Virus record (IMG/VR): IMGVR_UViG_3300024348_000133
Coordinates: 1-35,500 of that record
Source: a virus
Strand: one strand, 5' to 3'
Length of the DNA: 35,500 nucleotides
The translations under genes were made by a program, and so were the position numbers. Below the pieces are notes generated by a model, which worked only from the letters and a program-made list of their open reading frames with translations, did not search any database and was not told where the DNA came from. Below are positions 17,765-25,792 of this stretch, piece by piece (position 1 is the stretch's first letter; every line of letters starts with the position of its first letter).

Positions 17765-18721
17765 TTACGAAGAAACCCATTCTAAATTTACTGTATCCCT
17801 AATTGAAACCTCTATTACATCCGTTTGGATTGAATTCAGATCTGCAGCTGAATATGTGAATGCTCCTGCCACAATGTCATCATAAGTAATGATTGCACCA
17901 ACTTCAATTTCAGATTCATAGTAGTAATAAGCACCTGCATTAGATGATCCAATTACATCAATTCTAATAGCATCTAATTGATTACCTTCTGGATCAGAAT
18001 ATTCTGGACTAGCATTGTATAGAATGTCATTTATAGTGATAGTCACTGTAGCTCTGTTATCTGCATATAATGTTAAGTCACCAATTGTAGGAGCTTCATT
18101 TTCTACAGAAACTTCTTCAACTGTTAATGATACTGTAGCAGTATTAGAAACTAGTGGTAACTGAGTGTCTGTGTCGTATACTGAATAAGTAAAAGATGTT
18201 GAATATGCATTATTGGAATTTCTCTCATATTCTATTTCAAGATTTGCATCATAAGCTATAGTGTCTCCTGCAGAAATTGCAGTTCCATCAAGATATAATG
18301 TCCCATTTGCAGGAATAGTACTAATGATTATAGCTCCAGGATCAGTTCCTTCAGCATCATAGTATCCACCATACATATCACTGTAAGTGATAACTAGATT
18401 ATTTCCAGTGTCATCTGCAGTCAGTGAAACATTACTAAGTGTAGGTGCTGTATTTACTTCAGATATATCTACAGTGTTGTATTCATAACTGTATCCTTTT
18501 GTATATGTAAATTCCATACATATCCTTCTGTCACTTCTTTGCAAGTAGTTGACCATTTTGTCAACAGCTTGCAAGCATTTGTAATCAGTAAAGTATTTTG
18601 CATACTTATAAATAAGTTTTAGTAAGTTTATATTGTTAATATTTGAAGTCCCATAATATTGTAGCTCTTTCGAGATATTTTTCATGGAGATTACAAATAT
18701 CTTTGCATCTTTATCCTTCAT
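17765..18721 (-). CDS. Helical N-terminal module fused to two cadherin/Ig-like repeats (318 aa)
   Basis: Residues 1-85 are basic and helical (YKYAKYFTDYKCLQAVDKM, then LQRSDRRICME) and unlike the rest. They are likely the module that attaches the protein to the virion. From about residue 90 there are two beta-rich repeats. The first begins APTLSNVSL and has YYDAEGTDPG and IPANGTLYLDGTA. The second begins APTIGDLTL and has YSDPEGNQLD and a FTYSAADLN strand. The DPEG and NGTLYLDG turns are those of bacterial cadherin-like domains. The gene starts two bases after the Cys-pair gene. A decoration or adhesion role is inferred. Confidence 0.7.
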   Translation of the reverse strand: MKDKDAKIFVISMKNISKELQYYGTSNINNINLLKLIYKYAKYFTDYKCLQAVDKMVNYLQRSDRRICMEFTYTKGYSYEYNTVDISEVNTAPTLSNVSLTADDTGNNLVITYSDMYGGYYDAEGTDPGAIIISTIPANGTLYLDGTAISAGDTIAYDANLEIEYERNSNNAYSTSFTYSVYDTDTQLPLVSNTATVSLTVEEVSVENEAPTIGDLTLYADNRATVTITINDILYNASPEYSDPEGNQLDAIRIDVIGSSNAGAYYYYESEIEVGAIITYDDIVAGAFTYSAADLNSIQTDVIEVSIRDTVNLEWVSS

Positions 18722-18723
18722 AA

Positions 18724-19308
18724 TTAATCATTATCTGTTATTTGACAATCAATAATACCAACAGAAACAATATTGGTAGAAGTTGATACCGATATGTCAA
18801 TGTCAAGGCAGTCCTCACATTCAGTGTAGCCTTCTTTAACTATTTTTATTTTTGATAAATGTTCAATAGCATCCTGGTATCTTCCAAGAAGTAATGAGTT
18901 TATTGTAGCTTGTAAATACAAGTCTAATAGTAAAGAATTTTGGAAATCATCATTGCAACTTAAACACGATAGGTCTAGTTTTGAAAGTAACTGAGCAGCC
19001 ACTTTATAGTACTGAGTGAAGTCTGAGGCTCCAGCCATTACTGCATTTCCATTAGTACTTTGTATTTCTATAATATAGATTCCATCAAATGTAGAAACAC
19101 CCGCATCATCTGCAGATATAGTAACATTTTCTGTATTACTTGTGCCATCTAGCACACTTAATAAATTAATAGATTCTTCTGAGTTTTTATATGTGTCTTC
19201 AGTCCACATCAACAAACTACTTGTAGTGTCTCCTGAATCCAATTCGAATTCTAGTGTTATCTCACTCAAGTCAGTTGAAATACTGTATGTTTGGATAGTA
19301 ATAGCCAT
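18724..19308 (-). CDS. Virion-cluster protein with two CxxC pairs (194 aa)
   Basis: Residues 1-100 form a beta-rich domain (ITIQTYSISTDLSEITLEF, then FDGIYIIEIQST). Residues 100-165 are helical. Two cysteine pairs, C115/C118 (CLSC) and C164/C167 (CEDC), bracket this helical part (YLQATINSLLLGRYQDAIEH); C188 is near the end. Such paired cysteines could bind zinc or form disulfides. I recall comparable proteins next to Ig-like genes in other Bacteroidota phages, but the family has no function known to me. The gene is the first after the strong terminator at 19332-19365, so its expression probably depends on read-through. Confidence 0.65.
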   Translation of the reverse strand: MAITIQTYSISTDLSEITLEFELDSGDTTSSLLMWTEDTYKNSEESINLLSVLDGTSNTENVTISADDAGVSTFDGIYIIEIQSTNGNAVMAGASDFTQYYKVAAQLLSKLDLSCLSCNDDFQNSLLLDLYLQATINSLLLGRYQDAIEHLSKIKIVKEGYTECEDCLDIDISVSTSTNIVSVGIIDCQITDND

Positions 19309-19331
19309 CTTTAATTTTATTTATTAATTAA

Positions 19332-19365
19332 AAAAGGGACTGGGAAATTAATTCCAGTCCCTTTT
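19332..19365 (-). terminator. Strong intrinsic terminator after the 324-aa virion protein gene
   Basis: A perfect 12-bp inverted repeat, AAAAGGGACTGG (19332-19343) with CCAGTCCCTTTT (19354-19365), has a 10-base loop. On the minus strand the stem is followed by a T tract (TTTTTTAATTAAT). It lies 35 bases after the stop of the gene at 19400-20374. GC-rich stem bases stand out in AT-rich DNA. Because genes in the same direction follow without a recognisable promoter, it probably lowers rather than stops transcription. Confidence 0.85.
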
Positions 19366-19399
19366 CATTTACTTTTATTCTAGGTACTTTTTCGTACTA

Positions 19400-20374
19400 C
19401 TATGCTACGTCAAGGTCAGCTAAAGTTACGCCTAAAGCTGTAACTAAAGGTGCAATAACAGATGTGTTAACATCAGCATTAGATCCATCAGCAGTGTCGT
19501 CATCTAAGAATGCTAAAGTTATAGCTTGCTTAGATTTCTTAGCCTCATCTCTACCTTCATTCCAGTAAGAAATCTCTACAACATTGTACTCACCATCAAC
19601 AGTAGAAACTAATTTAGGTCCAGTAATATTGTGAGGGTACCCACCTTCTCTGTAAGAGTCTCCTCTTGCACCAAGTAAATAAAATTCCATTTCTTGAATC
19701 TGGTATCCTGTACCTTTACCTGCACTTTGAGCTTGAGAAACACCTACTGTAGGATAAGTTGTAGCAACAAAATCAACAGTAAATTTTAATTGATGTCTAG
19801 TCTTTTTGTTTGGGTCATAATTAACTAACCAGTCATTTTTTTCTGTAATAGTCAACTTTGCAGAACCTGCAGTTCCTGAAACTACAAATGAAAAGTAAGG
19901 GTTTGCAGAAGCGTTAGCTCCAACTTCTTTAGAGAAGTTTGCATTTAAATTTGCAGCTAATCCTTGTAAAACTAATAAATCAGTATCACCTGATTTTGCT
20001 TGGTAAAAACCTTTCTTAACGTACTCATCTTCTGAAGATAAAGATCCGTGCTCACTAATTGTAATGTTGACAGAATAAAGACTGTTAACATCAACTGTTA
20101 ATCCTGAAATTTCGTAAGCTTTTAAAGTCTTAGCTTCAAAAGGAATTACTCTTACATCAATGATTTGATCATTTTTAATTGCTCCTGAAGAAGTTACATT
20201 TCCTAAAGAGTCTTTTACAAATACTGCAATATCGTCACCAGCAGAAGCTTCACTTCCGTCAGCAGCTAATACAACAATATCATTTGCGTTTGCTAAATCA
20301 GCAATTTCTGTAGCAGCATCAGTCGCTTGACCTACGTACATTTGTCTACTCTGGTTTATTCCAGCTAATCCCAT
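19400..20374 (-). CDS. Probable abundant virion structural protein (324 aa)
   Basis: The 324-residue, Ala/Ser/Val-rich, beta-type protein begins GLAGINQSRQMYVGQATDAA and has no signal peptide or enzyme motif. It is soluble, with a ProGly-rich segment (REGGYPHNITGPKL) and an acidic end (DDDTADGSNADV). It has an 85-base non-coding leader and ends at the strongest terminator in the window, so it is transcriptionally set apart from its neighbours, as expected for a protein made in many copies. Position after the capsid and first ring genes fits a crAss-like auxiliary capsid or tail structural protein. Neither can be chosen on sequence alone, and I recognise no named domain. Confidence 0.65.
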   Translation of the reverse strand: MGLAGINQSRQMYVGQATDAATEIADLANANDIVVLAADGSEASAGDDIAVFVKDSLGNVTSSGAIKNDQIIDVRVIPFEAKTLKAYEISGLTVDVNSLYSVNITISEHGSLSSEDEYVKKGFYQAKSGDTDLLVLQGLAANLNANFSKEVGANASANPYFSFVVSGTAGSAKLTITEKNDWLVNYDPNKKTRHQLKFTVDFVATTYPTVGVSQAQSAGKGTGYQIQEMEFYLLGARGDSYREGGYPHNITGPKLVSTVDGEYNVVEISYWNEGRDEAKKSKQAITLAFLDDDTADGSNADVNTSVIAPLVTALGVTLADLDVA

Positions 20375-20423
20375 AATAAAATTATTTTATAATTAATAAA
20401 TTGTTTTGATACTATTTTGTAAA

Positions 20424-20452
20424 GTTAGTTATTATGTATCAATAATACTAAC
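20424..20452 (-). terminator. Hairpin after the 246-aa ring gene (attenuator or processing site)
   Basis: Arms GTTAGT(T)ATTAT (20424-20435) and ATAATACTAAC (20442-20452) pair over 11 bp with a one-base bulge and a six-base loop. The hairpin is seven bases after the stop codon at 20460. On the minus strand it lacks a clean T tract (TTTACAAAATAG follows). On the plus strand it is followed by A and then eight T. It may terminate opposing transcription or protect an mRNA end. Confidence 0.45.
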
Positions 20453-20459
20453 ATTTTTT

Positions 20460-21200
20460 TTATACTCTTTTATCCAGCCCAACTCTTGCTTGAAGAGTCT
20501 CAGGTTTATTGTAATCTAATATAGCCAATTCAACAGCTCTATTGATAACTTCTTGATGCACCATTGGGTTAAGAAGACATGTAGCTTGCGCAGTGTTTCC
20601 TTCAATAGTTAATCCGAGCCCTGAAAAGTCCTCATCAGAATTTAAATCTGTGAGAATAATTGGATCCGGATTTGCAACATACCTTACATTATATGATGTC
20701 AAGTCTTCAATAGACACAGCTTCAAATGTTGTTTTGGCAGATTCTTTGGAGATATCTAATCTCCAGACTTTATTTTTATTAGGCTTCCTAAATGGATTGT
20801 AATAATCAGTCATAAAATTGTCATGGGTGATTGGAATTACTTCAACAACCTTCCCGTCATAGAGACTATTTGAACTACTTAATACTGCAGTTTCAAATAC
20901 TATAAACATTGGCTCTACAGACATCTCATAAAACTTTGACTCAGATACTATTCCTCTGTCTGAATCAGTCTCACTTGTTATAGACTCAGTATTTACTAGT
21001 TCATTTAGAACCCTTCTAGCTCTTTCTTTTAATTCAAAAGAGCTATTTGGATCCTTATCTCTATCATAATATTCTTTGACAATTTCTATCTGAGCTATAG
21101 TTAAATATAAGCTCATCTCGTAGAGATCAATTTCAGGTGCTCCTTCTAAAGCATTATTGTATCTAAGGTTGAACCCTTCTATAATCTCGTTAACTGTCAT
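20460..21200 (-). CDS. Ring / head-tail adaptor protein (246 aa)
   Basis: The N-terminus is helical (TVNEIIEGFNLRYNNALEG, then IDLYEMSLYLTIAQIEIVK and a YYDRDKDPNSSFELKERAR helix). I recall this pattern from adaptor or ring proteins of many Bacteroidota and crAss-like phages. The middle is beta-rich (VEVIPITHDNFMTDYYNPF, then KVWRLDIS), and the C-terminus returns to a helix (MVHQEVINRAVELAILDYN), as in head-completion adaptors that sit under the portal. It starts two bases after the 288-residue head gene and is followed by a hairpin. The assignment to the ring/adaptor group is fairly firm; the exact ring is open. Confidence 0.7.
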   Translation of the reverse strand: MTVNEIIEGFNLRYNNALEGAPEIDLYEMSLYLTIAQIEIVKEYYDRDKDPNSSFELKERARRVLNELVNTESITSETDSDRGIVSESKFYEMSVEPMFIVFETAVLSSSNSLYDGKVVEVIPITHDNFMTDYYNPFRKPNKNKVWRLDISKESAKTTFEAVSIEDLTSYNVRYVANPDPIILTDLNSDEDFSGLGLTIEGNTAQATCLLNPMVHQEVINRAVELAILDYNKPETLQARVGLDKRV

Positions 21201-21202
21201 TA

Positions 21203-22069
21203 TTATTTTCTACTTAATTTCAATTTAGCCTCTAGGCCTAATCTCATATCCTGTCCCAAATTACTTGCTAAGAACTCTGCAGCATTTTGTAAAGTAGGAA
21301 TTCCTCCATCACAAATTGGCTCATCATCTAGAGTGTAATAAGATTTGTCTCTTCTTGCTACAGCTCCATATTCAAAACAAGTTTCTAATAAAACTTTAGT
21401 TTTAATAAAGCTATCACCTAGTATTGACACCACTAAACTAGGATTCTTTTCTAGCTCCTTATGGAATTCACTTTGTAAGAAATCAATCTTATGGTTTTTG
21501 CTTGTGTTTCTTCCAAGATTTCTTAAAGAATACCTCAACACATCTGCATCATTTTCATACTTTACAAACAATTTGTAAGCATTAATCTTGTATCCAGCTT
21601 TATCAAGTTCTTTTTGAAGTTTCTCAGATTCTGAAGTTAAAACAAACCTGTAAGTTGCTTTTCTACCAATATCATTTAAGCTATTTGCAACAATTGGGGA
21701 TGCCTGTAATACTTTGACTTTAATAAAGTCATAAGGGTCAGACATGTTATATCTTTTCTCTTCTTTGGTAAGTTGAATAGGTAATATTCCTAATTCATAT
21801 GCTTTACCACCTTCTTTCCAGAACTTTCCATAGATTGATAAATCCAATCCTAATATGTGTTCTAAACCCTTCTTCTCATCATTAGTAAGAATATTCTTCA
21901 TCTTCTTATTATCTAATGTTGGTGCTGGGATTGAAATGTTGGCTCCATTTAATAAACCTCCGTAAGCTACATGCTTAGGATCTTGGATACCATTATTCTC
22001 TTTTGTAATGTATTTAACTGATACAATCTTATCTTCTAAGAAATCAGTTCTCACTGTTGCTTCTGACAT
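21203..22069 (-). CDS. Conserved uncharacterised head protein downstream of capsid (288 aa)
   Basis: The soluble, Lys-rich, mostly helical protein begins SEATVRTDFLEDKIVSVKYI. Notable segments are LNGANISIPAPTLDNKKM (about residues 40-57), FWKEGGKAYELGILPIQLT (about 83-101) and YDFIKVKVLQASPIVANSL (about 112-130). No catalytic motif is evident. It is the first gene after the major capsid gene in transcription order, separated by 128 bases that hold a hairpin and a dyad. It is followed two bases later by the ring gene. In crAss-like genomes a conserved protein of unknown function occupies this place. A structural or assembly role is likely. Confidence 0.65.
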   Translation of the reverse strand: MSEATVRTDFLEDKIVSVKYITKENNGIQDPKHVAYGGLLNGANISIPAPTLDNKKMKNILTNDEKKGLEHILGLDLSIYGKFWKEGGKAYELGILPIQLTKEEKRYNMSDPYDFIKVKVLQASPIVANSLNDIGRKATYRFVLTSESEKLQKELDKAGYKINAYKLFVKYENDADVLRYSLRNLGRNTSKNHKIDFLQSEFHKELEKNPSLVVSILGDSFIKTKVLLETCFEYGAVARRDKSYYTLDDEPICDGGIPTLQNAAEFLASNLGQDMRLGLEAKLKLSRK

Positions 22070-22105
22070 TTTTATTCTTATTTAAAATTCTTCTCTCTCT
22101 ATTTG

Positions 22106-22129
22106 TGAAGGTTATTATAGATACCTTCA
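22106..22129 (-). promoter_or_regulatory. Dyad upstream of the 288-aa head gene
   Basis: TGAAGGT (22106-22112) and ACCTTCA (22123-22129) form a perfect 7-bp inverted repeat around ten AT-rich bases, 37 bases before the ATG at 22069. Within it the minus strand reads TATCTATAATA, loosely like the 13-base element of the late promoters. It could be an operator or a short leader hairpin. No perfect -7 box accompanies it. Confidence 0.3.
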
Positions 22130-22146
22130 AACTATATTACTTAAGA

Positions 22147-22186
22147 GTAACAACTACCCTCGTTGAACACACGAGGGTAAAGTTAC
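22147..22186 (-). terminator. Hairpin directly after the major capsid gene
   Basis: TACCCTCGT (22155-22163) pairs with ACGAGGGTA (22171-22179) over a seven-base loop. An outer GTAAC/GTTAC pair (22147-22151 and 22182-22186) extends the structure past a small internal loop. It begins 11 bases after the capsid stop codon. No T tract follows, so partial termination or mRNA 3'-end protection is as likely as full termination. Confidence 0.65.
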
Positions 22187-22197
22187 AATTTTATCAA

Positions 22198-23697
22198 TTA
22201 CGCTAACACGTAAGGTATGATACTTGCAGTTCTACTAGGGTCGTAACATACAACTCCTAATTGAGAAAACTTAGTGATAGTTCCACTATCTTCTAAAGTA
22301 CCCATGTTTCCATTATTTACAGCTCCTGTAAATGGATTTCTAAAGCCCCATTGGTAACCTCTGATTTCTTCCATTCCTTTAACAGCAACTTTTTGAATGT
22401 TTGGACTTTCTGTAGTACCCATGTAAAAGATGTCATATCTGTAAGATTCAGCAACACCTGATTTACCTGGAATAGTAATAGTGTTTCTTACTTTGTCATC
22501 ATAAAAGTCATCAACTTCTAATTTAACGCAAACACCGTTTGGAGCTAAATACTCTACAAACTGGAATCCAGCAGATAATGAATTACTATGTAATGGAGAT
22601 CCAACACTTTTGACTGTAGCTGGATTAGTTCCAGGAGTACTCATATTTGCTGACCAACCAGAAGTTGTTTTTAATACAGCTTTATGAAATTCAGCAGCAC
22701 CTCTTTCACCAGTTCTTAACATAAACATTCTTTGATCCATACCTAATTTACCTTCAGATAATCCAAAAAGGATTTCTTCTAACAACTCGATAGAGAAGTC
22801 GTTGTAATAGAATGTATTAGATTGCTCCATTTGCTCACGTACACCTGAACCAATTCTAATCTTACGACCAGATACGTCAGTGTTATGGTATTGACCATCA
22901 GAAGTTCTGTTAGTCTTTCCATACATTAAGAACTTGTTCTTGTATTCAGAAAATTCTTGCTCAACCAACCAGTCTTCGTATAATGCTAAAGCACCAAATA
23001 CTTTTTTATTACCAGACTTATCAACAACAGGAATACCCATTACAACTTGCTTGTTAGCAGCATCACCAGGTAATTTGTGGTCAATTCTAATAGTAGTTAA
23101 TTCACCTCTCATAGAAACTGGAGTAACTCTGCGAATACCACCTACTTCTCTAGAAAGACCTTTTCCTACTGGAGCAAACTCTTGCTTGAATTTCTTACCA
23201 GAAACTAACTCTTCACCAGGAATACCTGATCTGTCAGATCCAGCGATTTCACAAGTATACACATACTGAGAACCTGATGCATAACCATCATTCAATACTC
23301 TAATTGGGTATACTTCATTTTTATCACCTACGATGATTTCACCCTTGAAGAATGCATTCTCATCGAATGTTAATTCAAACTCTTGTCCACCTTCACCAAC
23401 ATTGCTGTCAGAATCAGATACGGTTGAGCCTTGAAAAGCTGCTTCTACTAAAGTGTAATTTCTTCTAGAACTACCAATAAGTTCCCAATAGAACTCGTTG
23501 TCATTTTCTACTTGTTTTGTATCAAACTTGCCTAGCAAACTCTCTAAGGATTTACCCCTATTGATTGCTAACAATTTGATCATGGCATCATTAATCTTTG
23601 TTGGAGCAGTCTTCCAAATAGCACCTAAGGTGTTTTCTGGATTGATCATCCCGTTAAAAGATTTTGCGTCAGTTACTTGGAACCTTCCTAATTGCAT
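22198..23697 (-). CDS. Major capsid protein, HK97-fold crAss-like type (499 aa)
   Basis: The 499-residue soluble protein begins QLGRFQVTDAKSFNGMIN. It carries the segments I associate with crAss-like capsid proteins: KSLESLLGKFDTK (about residues 50-62), EFYWELIGSSRRNYTLVEA (about 68-86), a Gly/Glu-rich loop, then GMPVVD/KVFGALALYEDWLVEQEF-type middle segments and a C-terminal YDPSRTASIIPYVLA. Length matches the roughly 490-500 residues usual for that group. It follows a scaffold-like gene (28-base gap) and is followed by a hairpin, the arrangement expected for the most abundant virion protein. The fold is inferred from family resemblance, not modelled. Confidence 0.85.
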   Translation of the reverse strand: MQLGRFQVTDAKSFNGMINPENTLGAIWKTAPTKINDAMIKLLAINRGKSLESLLGKFDTKQVENDNEFYWELIGSSRRNYTLVEAAFQGSTVSDSDSNVGEGGQEFELTFDENAFFKGEIIVGDKNEVYPIRVLNDGYASGSQYVYTCEIAGSDRSGIPGEELVSGKKFKQEFAPVGKGLSREVGGIRRVTPVSMRGELTTIRIDHKLPGDAANKQVVMGIPVVDKSGNKKVFGALALYEDWLVEQEFSEYKNKFLMYGKTNRTSDGQYHNTDVSGRKIRIGSGVREQMEQSNTFYYNDFSIELLEEILFGLSEGKLGMDQRMFMLRTGERGAAEFHKAVLKTTSGWSANMSTPGTNPATVKSVGSPLHSNSLSAGFQFVEYLAPNGVCVKLEVDDFYDDKVRNTITIPGKSGVAESYRYDIFYMGTTESPNIQKVAVKGMEEIRGYQWGFRNPFTGAVNNGNMGTLEDSGTITKFSQLGVVCYDPSRTASIIPYVLA

Positions 23698-23725
23698 AAT
23701 TTTTTAATTTGTTAAAAAGTTGTTA

Positions 23726-24862
23726 TTATTCTATCTCTAAATCCTTAAGGTCTGATAACTTGAAAGTTGAATTTGCATCAGGAACATCAGTGTTGATTGC
23801 TCCAGTCTCTGTAAAGTTAGCACCTCTTAATAAATTTTCTATATTATTGGATATCTTGGTTTCAGCTTTGTTTGTAAACACACTAAAATCTTTCAATCCT
23901 TTTGTTAGGTAAAAAAATGCTTCTAATTTTATCCTAGATCCAACTGGGTCAGATTTCTGATAAGACACAAATGCATTGTCCTTATTACCTACATCAGTAG
24001 TAATCCCCTTATACAATTCATCTTTCTGTAAATCTGTTAATTGTATTCCAGGCAATACTTCTGGTGTCTTGTTGATGTAGTCTTTAATATCATTTAAGCT
24101 TTTAGCCTCTTTAGCTTTAGCTGTCTCTATGATATTATCTAAAGACTTCTTCTCATGAGCAATGATATTCTTTACTGCAAATTCTGCATCTTCAATATCA
24201 GTTCCAGCATCTACACTTCTTTGTGCAAGAGTCTGGGCTCTTTCAGGATTATAGCCTTTATCTATAAAGTCTTGTGCAATTGCTTGCATCCTGAAGTTTA
24301 AATTCTTTTCATCACTTAGAAACTCTGGAGTTACACTCTCTAGTTTACTAATTGTGCTGAGCTTCTCAGAAACTTCTGTAGGTTCTGCGCCCACCTTGAC
24401 AGCTTCTTTAATTCTCTTTTGCTCGTCATCAAATCTTGATTCTACTTCTTTTCGAATTGCTTCATTTAGAGCAGTCAAATCTTTAATGTCCTCAATATTT
24501 TCAAGTCCAGGCAAAACCCCTTTGGATTTAAATTGGGCAGCTAAGTTAGAATAAAGCTGTTCAGTCTCATTCAGTTTTGGAGAGGAAGAATTACTACCCT
24601 TATCCTTTTCTGAAGTTTTACCTGTCTGAACTTGATTATCTTCTTTCTTATTAGCTACGCTCTCTTGACCAGATTTATCATCTTGATCATCACCAATAGT
24701 GTTATTTTTATCACCTTCTGCTCCTGTACCCTGATCATCATCACCAGTTCCAGCATTAGCAGTGTCATCATTGACTCCCTCTTTTACAGCCTCTGCAGCT
24801 CCATCCTCATTGAATAGTTGCACAGACTCAAAGTTCAAGTCTTCTAAATTTAATTCTTCCAT
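23726..24862 (-). CDS. Putative capsid scaffolding protein (378 aa)
   Basis: Residues 1-100 are extremely acidic and low-complexity (GDDDQGTGAEGD, then DDQDDKSGQ). The rest is helical and coiled-coil-prone (ALNEAIRKEVESRFDDEQK, IAHEKKSLDNIIETAKAKE), with short helices and a hydrophobic-acidic end (FKLSDLKDLEIE). It immediately precedes the capsid gene. Acidic N-terminus, coiled-coil middle and this position are the usual signature of phage scaffolds, which guide procapsid assembly. No protease motif is seen. It has the best promoter in the window (24889-24937), so scaffold and capsid probably form one highly expressed unit. Confidence 0.75.
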   Translation of the reverse strand: MEELNLEDLNFESVQLFNEDGAAEAVKEGVNDDTANAGTGDDDQGTGAEGDKNNTIGDDQDDKSGQESVANKKEDNQVQTGKTSEKDKGSNSSSPKLNETEQLYSNLAAQFKSKGVLPGLENIEDIKDLTALNEAIRKEVESRFDDEQKRIKEAVKVGAEPTEVSEKLSTISKLESVTPEFLSDEKNLNFRMQAIAQDFIDKGYNPERAQTLAQRSVDAGTDIEDAEFAVKNIIAHEKKSLDNIIETAKAKEAKSLNDIKDYINKTPEVLPGIQLTDLQKDELYKGITTDVGNKDNAFVSYQKSDPVGSRIKLEAFFYLTKGLKDFSVFTNKAETKISNNIENLLRGANFTETGAINTDVPDANSTFKLSDLKDLEIE

Positions 24863-24888
24863 CTTTAATATTTAAAATTCTCCTTGTA

Positions 24889-24937
24889 CAAATCTAATAC
24901 AAAAAGGTAATTTTGTCCAATGCCTTTTATAGCTAAA
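24889..24937 (-). promoter_or_regulatory. Late promoter for scaffold/capsid with 13-base upstream element
   Basis: Reading the minus strand, the element TTTAGCTATAAAA (24937-24925) is followed by TTG (24920-24918), then 21 bases, then the -7 box TAGATTTG (24896-24889). There are exactly 28 bases between the element and the -7 box. The element is an inverted repeat (TTTTA/TAAAA around GCTA) and would lie near -41 to -53. The leader to the ATG at 24862 is about 20 bases. Confidence 0.7.
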
Positions 24938-24945
24938 AGATGTAA

Positions 24946-25455
24946 CTACTGACCCACACTAGGTTTTTCAACAGCTTTAAATATTTTCTTTACTTTTTCT
25001 GGAAGCAATCCTATTAGTTTTTTTAATAGATTATTTCCACTAACAGCCTCCATGTTTTCAAATATACTATATACTTCAATTACACACGCTACAGCAATTA
25101 CTAATTCAACAATATTCCTCTTTTGATTAATAACTTCAAAATCTCCTATGTGTAAAACATAGTGATCAAGTATTGCAAAAATTATTACACCAATACCATA
25201 TTCATATGTTTTTCTCCAGGTAGCCCTAAGTCCTGATGATTTAAGATTCTTCCAAAATTCTTTTTTAAATGGGTTTGCTGATATCTTTTTAATATAAAAG
25301 CTCTTCCTTATACCAGTTACCATGTCAAAAAAAATAATAACAAAAAGAGCAAGAAGAATTGATTTCATATCCATGATCAAGGTTAAAAGGGGTGAAGAAG
25401 CAAGCAAAGTCAACTTAACTCCAGACATCTTCTTGAAAAAAAGTAATGCATTCAT
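24946..25455 (-). CDS. Phage holin (169 aa)
   Basis: I choose the ATG at 25455 (MNALLFFKKMSG); the longer frame would begin with TTG three codons earlier, within the promoter. Three hydrophobic segments are visible at about residues 32-47 (ILLALFVIIFFDMVTG), 86-100 and 114-130 (LVIAVACVIEVYSIFE). DMVTGIRKS after the first segment and EVYSIFENME after the third are typical of the holin_4 / toxin-secretion holin family (PF05105-like). The C-terminus is basic and cytoplasmic in character. The product should form inner-membrane lesions at lysis. It lies apart from the spanin and DUF5675 genes, next to another small membrane protein, and carries its own late-type promoter. Confidence 0.8.
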   Translation of the reverse strand: MNALLFFKKMSGVKLTLLASSPLLTLIMDMKSILLALFVIIFFDMVTGIRKSFYIKKISANPFKKEFWKNLKSSGLRATWRKTYEYGIGVIIFAILDHYVLHIGDFEVINQKRNIVELVIAVACVIEVYSIFENMEAVSGNNLLKKLIGLLPEKVKKIFKAVEKPSVGQ

Positions 25456-25460
25456 AGTGT

Positions 25461-25509
25461 ACAATATAATATATAACGTGTGATTTTAATGACTTCTTTT
25501 ATAGCTAAA
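25461..25509 (-). promoter_or_regulatory. Late promoter for holin with the same 13-base element
   Basis: TTTAGCTATAAAA (25509-25497) lies exactly 28 bases before TATATTGT (25468-25461), a degenerate TAnnTTTG box with one T missing. The TAG inside the element is the stop codon of the upstream membrane-protein gene. The box ends five bases before the ATG at 25455, so the transcript would be almost leaderless. Element and spacing are conserved even though the -7 box is weaker. Confidence 0.55.
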
Positions 25510-25792
25510 TTATATACCCGAACATTACAGCAATAATTGGAATAGCACTTGCTATGAAATCCCACCATTCTGGATTTCCTTTACCTTGCCAGTAATCTAA
25601 TATAATTTCTTTCCCACCTACTATGGCCAATCCTAAGAAGCCTCCTGCAAGAAAAAAGAAGTGTATGCCAAACGCTGCATCTAGTATTAAACCCAAAAGA
25701 ATTAATGGGTATCCTATTATCATTCCAAATAAGACATGATCCTTTTTATCATCCGGTATATCATTTATTATTTCTTTTATTGTTTCTATCAT
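25505..25792 (-). CDS. Small three-segment membrane protein next to holin (95 aa)
   Basis: Three hydrophobic segments (about residues 20-38, 43-60 and 80-95) follow a charged N-terminus. The arrangement DKKDH (15-19), GGKEIILD (59-66) and an NPEWWD segment (73-78) resembles small membrane proteins or lipoproteins of the DUF2279/YfiM-like kind found in bacteria and phages. This likeness is weak and function is unknown. Its stop codon lies inside the promoter element of the holin gene, so the two genes are physically linked. An accessory lysis role is a guess from position. Confidence 0.6.
   Translation of the reverse strand: MIETIKEIINDIPDDKKDHVLFGMIIGYPLILLGLILDAAFGIHFFFLAGGFLGLAIVGGKEIILDYWQGKGNPEWWDFIASAIPIIAVMFGYII

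Noticed and set aside
20375-20459. Promoter before the 324-residue protein (TAACTTTA, and ATTAATTATAAAA resembling the late element)
   Set aside because: The -7-like box lacks the final G and is only 12 bases from TTG. The element-like sequence is about 12 bases from the ATG, not at promoter distance.
24866-24948. TAG read as glutamine (stop recoding known in some crAss-like phages), because the frame after the holin TAG stays open for 26 codons
   Set aside because: The other two TAG stops (25505 and 31156) are followed by CTA TAA, so reading through adds one residue only. The extension after holin covers the promoter of the scaffold gene. Standard code explains all genes.
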